A stretch of 64,000 nucleotides of DNA. Origin: Lepidodermella squamata. Lineage: Eukaryota; Gastrotricha. The translations under genes were made by a program, and so were the position numbers. The notes under the pieces are model-generated. The model saw nothing but the letters and a program-made list of their open reading frames with translations. It was not told the DNA's origin and did not search any database. The DNA lies in contig JBLDXI010000007.1 of NCBI GenBank assembly GCA_047495785.1, positions 1,054,001-1,118,000 of the forward strand. The letters run 5' to 3'. Shown here piece after piece: positions 9,445 through 21,798 of the stretch. Position 1 is the first letter of the stretch; each line of letters begins with the position of its first letter.

Positions 9445-12400
9445 TCATTTAAATAGTATGATAGGTGGAGTCGGCAAGTCAGCAGAGACGTCGTCAGTGA
9501 AAATAGAGACGCAAGAGACACCCATAGGGTAGGCCTTGAGGTTGTCAAGGTAGCGGTACCAGATGTTTAGATCTTCGATGTAGTACTGCCAAACACCGCT
9601 GTCGAGGGTAAAACCCACCGAGTAAGTTGCCGACCAGTCAGCTCCGGATCCATCCGTCTCCTGTGCATACGCCGGCGCGTATTGCCGATTTAGGGTGTAA
9701 ACGGTCAATTGGCGCGTGTCCCAAGCGGCGGTGAGTTGCAGCCACTTGTTGGCGTCCACATAATCCGCAACAGTCACCAGCCATCTGTGGGTCTCGTTGC
9801 GCACCTCAACTCGCAAGTTCTGATTGTCCAGGAAGATCTGAATGCCTTGCAAGGCCGAACTGCGCAGTGACAACAGCGATCGGCTGAATTGTTTTAAGGA
9901 AGGCAACATGAACCAGAAGGATACGGTGAATCCATTCGGGCATTTCGAAAGATCACCTGGGCATTGCTTGTCTGAATCCATGGCGTTGCCCGTTTTCCAG
10001 TCGGACGGGTAGGTGATTTCGAAAACGGGCGTTGCGAGGGATTTCTTAAGGTAGTTGAACGGTGTTATAGAGCTTGTTTGATCTAACATCTGAGGCTGAA
10101 ACACATTGCGATATTGAGCGATTGCCGGACAGTCGTCGGTGATGAATGGTGTGACGGAGTAGTCGGTGCGGAACCAAATATCGTCGACGTACAACGGCAC
10201 AACCTTGCTCATTTCGGAGTTCGAGCAGCCGACGGTAGCTTTGGTGAACAAATACATGAGTTGCGGTTTGTGAATTGGCCCAGCTAGGCCGATAGTGATG
10301 TCGTCGGTTTGCAGTCGTCCGTTGACGTAGACCTCAAGGCCACCGGTGACATTCCAGCGGAACATCAAGTTGAACCAGACATCACTTGCCACGATGTAGA
10401 TTCTCGATCGCGACCACAGGTACGTTCCGTTCGAGACGCCAACGCCCAAGATACCCTGGTTCAGTGAAATGTAGACACCAGGCTCGCCCGGTTCTTGGCC
10501 GCCACTCGAGAAAACGTATCCGTCTGCTGTCAAGTCAACCAATTTGATCCAAATGCTGAACACGAAGCCCGAGTTACCACAAAGCGTTACGTTGGTCAAG
10601 CAAGTTCCGGCGAAATTCCCGAGGCTGACACAAGATTCGCTTGAGGCAACTGTCTTGAGCGCTCTGCCCTGGTACCGTCGATCGACGCCAAAAGATGAAT
10701 CTTGAGGCATGTCAAGTGTTCCCGGTATTATGAAGAGATCATGAGCCGGTCCGCTGAACGACCAGTAGTAATATCCAGTGATTAAATACATTGCCTCTTG
10801 TTGTGGCATACCCATCATCAGGCCAAGTTGAGCGATATTGGACATCGCAGTTGGATAGATAGCCAGTTGGTGTATCTCGAAATCTTGGTTACCCGACCCA
10901 GTGACGGTCCTGTCAATGCCGCCTACTACGAACGTGGCGTTAGCCTCAGTGGTCCCGGTCAGATAAGGAGCCGGATCTGCAGCATTTTTCACGCGAGCTG
11001 CGTACGGAGTAGTCGTCGGGACACCGTTAATCCAGCAAGTCGCCACGCCGCCATAAAGGTTGTATGAGACAGCTACGTTTACTCAGTTGTTAAGAATCTG
11101 TTCCCAGGTTGCGACAACGCCGTTAGCATCGTTGAGCGGCGTCGAGCTGCAGCCGGGTATGTCAAGACCATTGGCAACCGTCCGAATCCTGATACCACCT
11201 TTGCCAACAAAGTACTTGTCGGTAGCGAAGATGACTTGGCCAGGCTGTTGAATATTGATCTTCACCCACATGGCAACGGTAAAGTTTTTTCGCCAGTCCG
11301 AGGCGTTCATCATCACTAGTGGCGCCATAGATTCAGGCAGGTTGAAACGGGCGCTTACCGGGGTGACAGTAATGCCGTACGAGTAGCCGTATTTAGGATC
11401 AACATATTTCTGAGCAATAGCTAACCGGATGCCATACAGTGAATTTTGCCAGTTCGAAATCAACCGATATCGGTCGAACCAAATGCTCGCATTTCCGTAC
11501 CATGGATTCACAATCAAACCGAACATCTTGGGAATATCTAGCGGATCGAAGTTCTTATGGTAGACTGCCAAGGTGTCATAGGCGAAGAAGCCAGTGTGAT
11601 TCATCACTCCGTCGTTGAAAGAATTGACACCCATTAAGGCGCGATTGTCATAGCGCCAGATTGGTTTTGCGTCGGTAATGCTGTCAACTCCAACGATGTT
11701 GGCGCGAGAAGCATACGCTTTGAGAACGCCGTTGATAAAGAAATACAGACCGGTGTCGAGTGACCATGTGATTGACATGTGATACCACGTGTCTCTCGTC
11801 ACGTCCATAGCAGGAACACTCGCGCGCCACACGGTGTAGTTGCCCGTTTTGCCGTTGTTCACGTTGAAGTCACTGTACCGCGAAACTTCAGCCCAGAGAG
11901 CGCGGTTTGGAACAGAAGATGTGTCTACTTCAAGCCAGAGCGAAACACCGATACAATGTTCGTCAACATTACCAGTCGTGAAGATGTAGTGGCGACCTGG
12001 GTGTGTGATCGATTCTGCAATGTAGAAGTAGCCTCCGTACGTCGCCCCGGATGAGTCACAGTTGGCAGGGTTTGCCAAGCAGCTTGTGCTCTGATTCAAG
12101 AATATCGAATTGGAGTATGGGTCCCTAAAGCCAAGGAAGCTGTTCGTCGTATTAGCGGTCATTACGGTGTGGCCTTTTACATCGGTGTCAGCAACGTTGA
12201 TCTTGACGTATCCGGTATCTGGATACAACCACATGCCACCAACCTTGCTCCAGTAGAGTGTGCGATCACGGATGACGAAATAGTCACTGGACCAGACGTT
12301 GGTTGCGTTCCACAGAACAACGGCTTCTTTTTCGGACAATCCCAAGAATTTGTAGGTCTCGAACGGGTAGATATACGTGCGCCAAACGACGAAGTCATTC

Positions 12401-14723
12401 ACCGCTGTACCAGCGAGAGTGGATGAGAGGAAGCCATCGCTACCTATGATAATCTGGTTTGTGACAAATTTGCTTCGAGCGTCGGCGATGTTGGCTGCCA
12501 CGGCCGGTGCGGCCATAACCGTTGGAATAATCAGTTGCGGGAATTCAGGAAAAAAAGGTGTAGGCAAACCATTGATGTAAGTTTGTATTCCTAGGTCTTT
12601 GCGGTAGCTGAAAGCTAGGTTAACCCAGCGTCCGAGGAGCGGTCCGCAATCGCCTGGGAACTGAGCCACAGTCGTTCCGATCCGGATGAAAACGTGGTTG
12701 TCCTCAGTGTACAGCTCCCAAGATTTCTCAGTGCGGACGCTAGCTATCGAGCCACTCGGGGCGTATATGTTCCTCGCAATGGTGTAATGATCGTTCATTA
12801 CTCGCAGGCTAGCGGTTAATGGCATCATGACCCAGATAGACAAGCTGAAGCCTCGTGTGCACGTGTCAAGCGAGTGCGGGCAATCATCGGTGACTGAGTT
12901 ATCGGTCTTGTTTCGAACATCGACGTAGAAGTAGGAGTTCGAATTCTGGAGTTGAGCCGCGTATGTTGTCTTCAACAAGTTCGGATCGATTCCAGCTGTC
13001 GATCCCTCTGACCGAGGGTAAGACCGACCAGGGAAATCGTTTATGATCATGCCTTTGTCCGCATAGCAAGGTCCAATCGATACATTTGCAATATATGAAG
13101 TGGGCATATACGTTGCATTGCCGCTGGGAATAAAATCGCCCGGGTGGAACTTGTAGTACATGTCAGCCATGGCGTAGTACGGATTGACCGCTGGGAAATG
13201 AAATTCTCAATTATTTAGTGGACATCGGTCAGCTCTGAAGGAAAATCACGTTCTGGATTTGGGTTGACGGATTTCGCGCGATCGGGGTTAATGTTTGTCT
13301 TGGGCATAGCTTTACCTCCCAACAAATATGTTACTTCTTCGTCGCAAATACGCCAAGCCCAGAAAGCTACGTCATCAATAATTGCCGAGGTGAACTGCAA
13401 ATATGAGCTATGCAATTCGTCTTACATGGTATTTGCTCGGTGTTGCACTATTGGAAAGTGAAGTTGTTCCCCAAGGATCACCCTGGCAACCGATGTAGAT
13501 GGCAGTGGCGTTTCGCGGATTCACCGGCGTAGCCAATTGGCTGAAGACCGGGTAGGAGCCAGTTGCGCTGGTCGCAGCCGAATTCTCGATGGGTGGGATT
13601 GCGATGCAGCCGAGATCTTCGTCGGCATTGCCAGTGCTGACCTCGCACTTGCGCCCGAAAATGAACACATCAATGTAGTAGTCCTTGCTTGTAGGCGGTT
13701 TGCTTGGCAAGGCACGCTGCCAGCGGAAGCCGATGTTGGTCCAGAATGTGTTGGCGCCATCGTCAGATGGCGGCCAGATAATGCCATTGCCGTCAGTGAT
13801 AGCTACGTCCTGAATGTACTGATAGTTTACATCTGTCACAACTACTCGAATGTAGTGTTGTTGTCCATCGGATGCCACAAGCTCCAACCAACGATTGGGT
13901 ATGCGCCCGGGTCCGAGTACATCAAAGAAGGATTTTCGCTGTCGCCGTAGTCGGTTCCGGCCAAGAAGCGCACCTTATCGGGTTCCATCAGCCATGTCGA
14001 GTTGTACTTGATCCACATGGAGACAGTGAAGCCGTTGCTCTCACATTTCGATGGATTGATCATACACTTCTCTTGCCTGAACTTCTCAGGATTAGTATCG
14101 AAGTTACCGATGTAAATGCAATCTTTCTGCGTCTCGTCCGTGATTGTTGGGTCGAGATTCAGCACCACACAGTCTTCAGTGTTGCTCAGGCGCTGGCATG
14201 GCACTTGATTGGCGCAGTTATCATCGAAAAGGCCGTTGTCGAAATCGTTCCAGTAGCCATCCATCTTGCTAGATGGTACGAATAAGATGTTGTTTTGGAC
14301 TCGCGAGCACAGCCGATTGTAAGCGTCAGGGTTATACAAATCGACAGACTGGCCTTTCGTGTTTGTGTAGCTCACGGGTCCGGGCTGCAGCAACAGGTCG
14401 AAGTAGCCATCAGCTACCAACGGCGGCCATTCCTCGCATCGATTGATCCTAATTTCACGGACACAGTGCCAATGTGCGTAATATATTATATTTCAAGCCT
14501 ACTTGGATGACCCTTGAATGCTTGTTGTGCCTGTATTTTTCACTTTCACAACCTGCTTCTTGTCCGTTCTTTTCATCATGTCGGTTTTGTTGCAAGCCCA
14601 CAAAGGCGAGTAGAAGTTTTCCCCTGTATCAGCTCGGAAGTTCGACTGAGCAATGCCATCGAATGACCAATAGAAATGGGCCGTATCCGAATACAACAAG
14701 CCTGTTACACCCCAAAAAGTCAA
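9445..14723 (-). CDS. Large secreted protein with about six LamG/ConA-like modules (with interruptions)
   Basis: Recognizable exons: about 14710-14503, 14448-13426, 13394-13250 and 13190-9445; the signal-peptide exon was not found. Modules are recognized by a recurring CxxxxxxCxxGF(T/S)(V/L)SxW signature (for example CPGDLSKCPNGFTVSFW) and by WxxLxxxW and ING turns. There are about six, each near 190-210 residues, as in laminin-G-like or pentraxin-like jelly-roll folds. Many N-x-S/T sites and paired cysteines support an extracellular product. Three faults are visible. One base appears to be missing in a CCC run near 13897. An intron of only 31 nt (13425-13395) has to be assumed. An in-frame TGA at 11085-11083 sits where the paralogous modules have Trp (NN-stop-VNVAVSY). 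Apart from that codon the 3.7-kb last exon is open. The gene may be a recent pseudogene, a null allele, or carry sequence errors. It lies between channel genes A and B on the same strand. Confidence 0.7.
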
Positions 14724-15126
14724 GTCAAATCATAAATAACTGAAAGCATCGTAAGCTACTTGTAATGTTGACAGATAGACAGATAGATAGACCGAAATTC
14801 ACCTGCGCCATTTCGCGTCCACCGACAACAGTTCTTTCAAAAATGAAAATCAATGAATTGCGTGTTGCAAATGCGATTCTACAATGGTCAAGGAAGAAAT
14901 GGCTTTCAAAAAGCGATGTTTTTCGGCTGCCTTATGCCGAGGCAAATAAAATATATAAGTAGGTAAGGCCAGGCCCATTCGCACCATTTGCCTCATTAAC
15001 TATTAAGGCATCGCACCGGCTCGTACGCCGCTGGGGAGTAACCTTGGGACTAATGACAGTATGGACTTGAAACTGCCGGAAAATTCACCTGATCGAGCCA
15101 AAAATAATGGGTTTTTAGCGATTATA
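14724..15126. other. Intergenic, possible 5' end of the LamG gene
   Basis: The missing start of the LamG gene should lie here on the minus strand, but I see no convincing signal-peptide exon. A GATAGACAGATAGATAGA short repeat lies at 14770-14792. Confidence 0.35.
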
Positions 15127-15333
15127 ACAAGGCCTTGCCTGCATTCTCCCATTACATTAATTTTTTAAGGTGAACCCGATATTTATCGACTCAACTGCTT
15201 CTTCGTGAGTTGAGGCATCTAACTGTCGAAGTCCCATAGTCAGAGCACTCACACCTGAGAAGCAATTGAGTCATTTAATATCGGGTTCACCTTAAAAAAT
15301 TAATGTAATGAGAGAATGCAGCCAAGGTCTTGT
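15127..15333. mobile_element. 207-bp foldback MITE, TA-flanked
   Basis: Arms of about 57 bp begin ACAAGG and end CCTTGT, with near-perfect complementarity through TTTTTTAAGGTGAACCCGAT. The element is flanked by TATA on the left and TATA on the right, compatible with TA-targeting Tc1/mariner-type insertion. It has no coding capacity. Confidence 0.7.
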
Positions 15334-15779
15334 TATATATTGTTTTATTCTTACTTGGTTAGCTGATAAATTATCCGTTATTTACTCATAGAAGCCATTG
15401 AAAATACAATTCAATTATCAGCTACCGCGATCAGCTACTGGCGCGCAAATGTTCCATGACATTGTAACTGATTCCTGGGGTGAAAATGCACAAGAGAAGG
15501 CTTTGACGCCTGACTTCTTCTCTTGAAGTGAAGATAGTAACAAAGCTTAATAAAAACAACAATTAAAGTTTTATTTGTCACGTCAAATGCATATAATTGA
15601 TAAATACCTAATATTCAATGAATACGAATAAAAAACGGAGAATAAACAAAAGTGAACTCGAATATAGTTACGGCAGTTAAACAAGATACAACTTTCACCA
15701 TATAGCACTGCTGGTAACTTTTCGAAAATGTCCAAACCCCCTTTCTGAAGTGGTCGAAGTGACTCAGAAATGGTCGTGT
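15334..15779. other. 3' flank of channel gene B
   Basis: Contains the minus-strand AATAAA at 15575-15570, in the same TTTATTTGTCACGTC context found after gene A and at 9.08 kb. This shows that the duplicated unit includes the 3' UTR. No other gene seen. Confidence 0.5.
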
Positions 15780-18325
15780 TCAAATCTTGGAGATCGTCAT
15801 GTAGGCGCATACATGAATTCCCACAAAGCCAACTATAGCGAGGAGAAAAGCTAAGATGTCGATGAGCCTAGCCAGAGTTACGCGTTTCCTCAGAATTCCT
15901 CCTACCATCTCACTGCCTCTGTAGCACGCTACCAGCCAAACGGTCGCCATTTGGTAAATCGTGATAGCTGCGGCGAAGAACACCAGTTGCATGATGTAGT
16001 CACCCAGTAGAGATCGATTTGCTGTCTGCGGTAGAACCCCCCTCACATCAGCCTGGGCAACGACCAGGGCTAGAAGGGACGTGATGGTGAAAGTAGGCCT
16101 TTCAGCAGTTTCAGGCAGCAATAAAAAAGTCAGCAGGTTGATAGATGACAGGACAGCACTAGGCAGGGCCAAGTTAACGAGATAGTAATCAGGGATACGT
16201 TTGATCGTGATTGAAAAATTAGCGGCATGAACGTATTCGCCCATGAATTTCCGAATCGACGTCTTTTGCCCCGCTGCTAGAACCCGCCACTCTGCCGTCT
16301 CATTTTTCTCAGCCCATTCGAAATAAATGACAGAAAATTGGGCTCGTTCAAAATTTCGAACCATTTGAAACGTAAAGTGGCATTCCTGAGTGTCAAATGG
16401 GAAATTGTCGAGATTCAGCTGACAGTCCGACTCCAGAAGGCCTTCCCTGACCCAGTAGAAACTCAACGTGATGTTGTCCCCCTTTTCTGGCACATCCATG
16501 TAAACAGTTAGATCTTGATCGTAACCATCCAGGTGGTAGTTAGATGTTGCGGTTGATGTGAATCTCGCAGCAGGTAGCCAAGCTTCATCCGCAGATGTAA
16601 CCTGTAGTTTCTGGCTGCCATCCCGGGACACATAAATGTTAGTTGCATTTTTCGAGCAAGTTGTCACGTTCCATTTTGCGTACATGATGACGTCGGTGTC
16701 GATCTTCTGTGCTACGTTGTCGACATCTCGCAGCGAGTTGACAATCAACACGAAGGTGATAGGGTTCGGCTGGTTGTTGTTTGGTGGGAAAGCCCTCGAC
16801 GAAGCAAAATCGTCGCAATACGGTCTTATCTCGCTAAGCTTGGTTGGGTTTATGCCGAATCCAGGGATTGTCGGCACGTATTTCTCCAAGGGAGAACTAT
16901 CGGAACTCATTGTAGATAAGTCACTAATTAGCGTCCCAGATTTTTTAGGCGGGAAAGTCGCCGCTGCGGATGATATTGATGGTGACTCATTGCGTGTAGT
17001 AGACGTTGAAGTTCCACCTGACCAAACAACTGCAGGTGTATCCGTTGTCTTAGAGGACGAAATTGTTGATTCAGGGAATTGCCGTGTCGTAGGCATAGGC
17101 GTTGATTCACTCGGAGTGATTGTTGCAGCTGGCATGTTTGTGGTCGGCGTGGTACTGGTTGACATCGGTGCAGCGGTTGATGTCGATGTTGTAGCAGTTG
17201 TCGACGTTGATGTCGAAGTAGTTGTTGATGCTGATGCCGATGTTGTGGTCGTAGACGTGGTGCTGGTGGTCGTTGTTGATGTCGTCGGTGGGACGAACCC
17301 TCCTACAGCTGGTTCCACTGCAACGGTTGTCGCTGCGGTGTTAACAGTTTCGAATGTATACAACTTCCCTTGAACTCCCGGCGACGGAAAATATGCACTG
17401 TTCTCAGCAGCGACCCCGATGACATAGGGGCCGCCAATGGCGAACCCTCTTATCTGTTGCGATGATAGAATATTTTTGGAATTTCCGTTACTGTTTTGCA
17501 GATCCACCTACATTCAAAACATTGTATAATTACGATGGGGTGCATAATATCAGAGCCTCACTGTCAAAAGGTCGTTTATTATCGTTATTGTATACTTATG
17601 ATCTCCATATGGCAAGCTACCTAAAATGGGAGTGGTTTTAGAAAGCTCCGGAGCTTTCCACCATGCATCAGCCGGGTTCACGGCTACACTTGAATTTTGA
17701 AAGTAAACATAGGCCCGATTATCGTTGTAAAAGCATTCAACTACCAAGCCTCTGAGAGGTTTCTGCATGAAAATAGCAGTGTCTTCGACTGAAATATTTT
17801 AAAAAATAAGTTGCCATTCCAGTAAATTCCAAGTCATATTTTACTTACAGCTTCCGAATGATTGAAGAGAATTCGGTTGTAGAATGTAAATCAACAATCC
17901 GGCTGATTTTGTGTTGGCAGGGCTCGTGATGCCAAATGAAACAGTCAACGTCAAGCCAGTGGCATTATTTAGCATCTATTGAAAGCGTTGAATCTGTATC
18001 TAACGCGATACTTGAGCAAAACATCGAAACATACTTGCTTAGAAATCAATGCATATGCAGCCTTTTCTAGTTTGTAGAATGGAAACCCGGCGCTTCCAGC
18101 TGGAATGATTGGCAACGTCTGGCTGACCGTACTGTTCTTAACAAAGTAGTACCAGTTATCAATATCTGCGGAAAATATGGTTATACTACAACATTTGAAT
18201 CTCACGGCCGGGGCACAAGGCTTACCTGTACTATTTCCGAAGAAGCTGAATTCAGGCAGGATGACTCCTGGTTCACAACCGGGTAGAGCCAACCAAGCGA
18301 TGGTGAACGTAGTAAGAATATGCAT
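15780..18325 (-). CDS. Cys-loop ligand-gated ion channel B with N-terminal beta-sandwich domain
   Basis: Exons: 18325-18226, 18165-18035, 17975-17849, 17788-17562, 17507-15780; these sum to 2313 nt, an intact 770-residue frame with consistent phases. Order: signal peptide (1-20, MHILTTFTIAWLALPGCEPG); beta-rich domain with LamG/lectin-like strands (about 25-260, phrases such as HKYTITIINDLLTV and GGPYVIGVAAE); a Thr/Ser linker of about 110 residues (about 270-385); ligand-binding domain (about 430-631) with WLPAARF and Cys-loop CQLNLDNFPFDTQEC; M1 about 637-658, M2 about 664-682, M3 about 695-723, M4 about 740-765. The M3-M4 loop is only about 16-20 residues, far shorter than in most animal members. 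It is the best-preserved of the three paralogs. Its promoter region near 18425-18485 resembles that upstream of gene A (8370-8425), so the duplication included regulatory DNA. Ligand and ion selectivity cannot be read from sequence. Confidence 0.85.
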
Positions 18326-19191
18326 ATCCAAATTGTATTCCTTTGATAATTCTTCGACAAGAAACAAGAGATGAGCTCGTCATGAAAACCCTCTAGGGAA
18401 AATATAATTATTTATTATTTTTTGGCCTAAATTTAGAATGAGATCGCGATTTGTCGGGGAGCATTGCACATCTAAGGCCGGATATTGCTGGTTCAAAATT
18501 CCAATTTTTTGAGAAGCCACAGCTATCCCTCTAACAACAGTTCTCCGGCTGCGCCTTTGTATGAGCAAATACAGCCAGCAAGACCGATGTTTGGATTAGA
18601 CAACCATGGTTCGATAATAAGAGAGTCATGCTCATGATCGCTTCTATACCAACCTGCAATAAGTTTGACAGCTCAGGTTTCACACACAGACATTGATTGT
18701 TCGCTTTTCTAACAGGATTGTCCAAGATAAACAGAAAACAATGTTCAGAGTATTCTGCGGGATAAGGATTGTAGATTCTCCGAGTTTTACTGGAATCGGG
18801 CTAGTGTCTCCGTGTATAATCCTGAAACGATTGTGACACTATGGGGGTTCTCGCCTTCTAAGGAGGATGATAATCCTTTAATAGGAATATCGGGGTTATT
18901 TTTGGATTTGCTTAGTTAGAAAAGTGAGAATTGAAAATTGAGATCTGATCGGGGAAACTAACGGAAAAACGTTGATTGCGTTGAAAATTGAATTGAAATT
19001 GAAAGAAGTGATATGCCCTTAACCTGAAGTCCTGAAGACTAAAATAGGGATTTTAAATTTTAAATGTTTAATATTCGCTCCACACTCTGATACGGATACT
19101 GCTCCAGACTGAGACCCAACTCCAGTGACACTCTATGAGCTTTTTGACAGGTTCCCTCGAATAACGCATGAAATAAAAAGCCATTAATGTT
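18326..19191. other. Upstream region of channel B and intergenic
   Basis: Positions about 18425-18485 are shared with the region upstream of channel A (TTTAGAATGAGATCGCGATT and following), marking a duplicated promoter-proximal segment. The remaining short frames on both strands are not supported as genes. Confidence 0.45.
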
Positions 19192-20589
19192 TTATTCGTT
19201 CGGTTGTTGTTCAAAACTTAACAAAAGCTGACTGATAGGAATCATCGGTAGAAATTCATCAAAATTCAAATAACTTGTAATCGAGTCAGGAAATCTCAGC
19301 GAAACTACAGCGTCAAATCTTGGCTTCAAGCCAACAGCTAAATGCCGCAATATGACCGTCCTGCAAATTGCTTGCAGCTTTCGCGGAAATTTCGACTTGA
19401 TAAAAATGATGAAACGTTCAACATTAGCTAAATCAGCTGCATCTTCGTTGTTCGCATTGAGTCGGCCGCCAAATAAAATTGCGTCCAGCGCTGCGATATC
19501 AAGCGAAGACCGGCCGCGTGATTCGATTAGAAAATCAGTGACAACCTCGGTCCGACCCCAAACTCGGATACTAAGGCGGTCGTTTCTTTCGTTTGACCTT
19601 AGGAATTTCGCAACGATTTTGAACTTCGGGAACCAGCCGACAGCAAACGGATCAGGGTACATCAAGGCGCCAGTCTTCAAAATTGGCAAGCAGCCATGGA
19701 AGAACATTTTCAGTGAGTCTAAAGCATTGCCTTCATCGACAGCATACGTATTAGCAGCTGTTTCGAAGGAGGCAAACATAGCTGAGATCAACCCGCCGGA
19801 CATTGCCTTAGACAGCACAAAATCAGGGGTTGATTCGATGATTTTCCCAGCGACTTCTTCGTCTAATTTCGATATGAAAGTCGCGCTAAAAACAGCAGAG
19901 CCATATGCGATTGGTCTAACAAGATCTGCTCCTTTTTCAATTAAAATTTTCGCAATTTTGCCATGCTTCAGCCTTTTTTCACGGTCAGTCCTTAGAGCAT
20001 TTTCATCCACGGCGTAACTTCGGATGACATTTGAGAAAACAATATCCAAATTCCTGATTCGGCCGAATTTGTTGAACAAAATCGGCAGAGCTTCGTCGAA
20101 ATGAATCGAAACCGCCAAATCGAGCAGCGATTGATGAATACATTTAGGAATTATGGCGAAATTATCCGAAATTTTGTTCAAGGCCGAATCGAGTACGGAA
20201 GATTTTAAAGAATTTGTAGCACACCAAAGTAAAATTTCGATGTTAGCCAGTTGATTACTGGCACCGATATCGACTAGCTCAGCGATGATTTCGAACATTT
20301 TGTTCAGGTCGTAGTCGACAATTTGCCACGGGAAGTTGTCGAACCAAACACCGTGGCCGAAATGAAGATCCGGATCTACCAGACTGCCTCTTTTGATGCA
20401 GGGTGTTAGCATTGTTTTGATGGGTTGTTGCTCGTCCGATGGTTCTTGCTGTAGCTCGTAGTTTTCAATGATTTTCGCTGCGATTTCATCAGCGGCCCTG
20501 ACGAGTAATTCGACATGGCCCTCGGTGTAAAATGGGCATAGAACGCAAGGATCGGCTTGGCAGTGGTAAGATGCATGAATGGAACTCAT
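19192..20589 (-). CDS. Ankyrin-repeat / SOCS-box (ASB-like) protein
   Basis: A single open frame of 465 codons from ATG 20589. The middle holds degenerate ankyrin-like helices (SLLDLAVSIHFDEALPILF and AKILIEKGADL). The C-terminus resembles a SOCS box: PRKLQAICRTVILRHL matches the elongin-B/C-binding helix pattern and FPDSITSYL matches the terminal L/I-P-x-x-L-x-x-Y-L segment. ASB proteins are substrate receptors of Cullin-5 ubiquitin ligases in the cytoplasm; that role is inferred from the family. No signal peptide or membrane helix is seen. The TAA stop (19194-19192) lies inside an AATAAA hexamer (19196-19191), so the mRNA may have an extremely short 3' UTR. It is intronless, unlike most neighbours. 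The ankyrin assignment is weaker than the SOCS-like tail. Confidence 0.6.
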   Translation of the reverse strand: MSSIHASYHCQADPCVLCPFYTEGHVELLVRAADEIAAKIIENYELQQEPSDEQQPIKTMLTPCIKRGSLVDPDLHFGHGVWFDNFPWQIVDYDLNKMFEIIAELVDIGASNQLANIEILLWCATNSLKSSVLDSALNKISDNFAIIPKCIHQSLLDLAVSIHFDEALPILFNKFGRIRNLDIVFSNVIRSYAVDENALRTDREKRLKHGKIAKILIEKGADLVRPIAYGSAVFSATFISKLDEEVAGKIIESTPDFVLSKAMSGGLISAMFASFETAANTYAVDEGNALDSLKMFFHGCLPILKTGALMYPDPFAVGWFPKFKIVAKFLRSNERNDRLSIRVWGRTEVVTDFLIESRGRSSLDIAALDAILFGGRLNANNEDAADLANVERFIIFIKSKFPRKLQAICRTVILRHLAVGLKPRFDAVVSLRFPDSITSYLNFDEFLPMIPISQLLLSFEQQPNE

Positions 20590-21798
20590 GCATGAAGCGG
20601 AAAATTAATTTTGAAAATTGTAGTAAGCCCAGCTTAAAATAGAAAGTTGCAAGTTACTTGAGCCGAGTTTCTCTTTCGAATTTCACAAGTTAAGCAAACA
20701 TCGGTGTATCATCTGGCTGTTACATGGAACACTCTCAGACTTCCTTACGAAACCAACAGTTCTTTTGTATTATTTTCTAAATTATCCATATGAGAAAATA
20801 CCTTGGAAACATTCTTTGAGGAATTTAATAAGGGTCCAAATATTCGCCAATAAAAATGAGGTTCGAGCACTAAATTTAAGCGTCATGGCACTACATTTTT
20901 CATATTCTTGGCAATTTCGGCGTGTTAGTTTTTTGATCGATGCTGATGCCCTCCCTGAACCTAGGATTCGTTATTTCAGCTACCTGTCGCCCTAACCTAC
21001 GCAGAAAATGTATGGATGTTGGGTTCCAAGACGGCTGATATCGGAAAAATCACTGATTTGTAAAATCGATACTTGGAATCGATATCGGCTCTGCAGGCTG
21101 AAGTATAACCCACAATCTGACCGCTCATAGCGCAAAATACGCGTAATATGAGGATCAGTTTAGTTAGTATTTTCCAACGCCGTACTATTTTACGTCACTC
21201 TTTCTTCTGGAAATTAGGCGATATAAAAGCGTATGATCTCCTTCCGGTGCGATTTAAGGCTGATGAAAAAAACAAGGTGAAGAAAATCAGAACTCTCATT
21301 TCTTGAGTTTGTGAATGAACATGAGGTAGCAGTTGCGAGCGCACGCAGAATTTCGGAATTTCGCTAGAATGTCAGATTATATGTGATTACGAAGTCACCC
21401 GGTTAGATAAAACAAGGGTTTCCGCTTACTTTTCCTAATATCTTTCCTAGCATTTTTTGCATTTCACAAAAAAGCAATTATCGGGATTAAACATCGGCGA
21501 GTCGAGTTATCATTAACTACAAGAATATAGCCGTTTTCTCGCTATTCAACCGTGACCGAACTATTAATCCTGCGCTTCTAATGAAAGTCGAGAAATTGTC
21601 TAAGGAAAGCCAAACCAATCAAAATAAAATGGATGCTGTGCCTATTTTAAACTCCATTGGGCCTATTTTCAGGTTAAAAGATCGGATTTATCCTAGTGTT
21701 AGGATCCTCTATTTTCAAACATCAGTCAAAATGTTCGAAATTCCCCTTCTAGGCTTTGAAAATTTTAAAATTAATGGGATGGCTGTCTTTAATTGAAG
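20590..21798. other. Intergenic region
   Basis: No supported gene. The open frames at 20765-20995 and 21581-21796 have no recognizable features. The region includes the promoters of the ASB-like gene (minus) and of receptor G1 (plus). Confidence 0.5.

Noticed and set aside
16636-17373. 245-codon plus-strand frame opposite channel B
   Set aside because: Same antisense shadow as in channel A; the minus strand has an intact multi-exon gene with splice sites.
19352-20017. 221-codon plus-strand frame opposite the ASB-like gene
   Set aside because: Antisense shadow; the minus frame is longer, starts with ATG, and carries a SOCS-like tail and an AATAAA.
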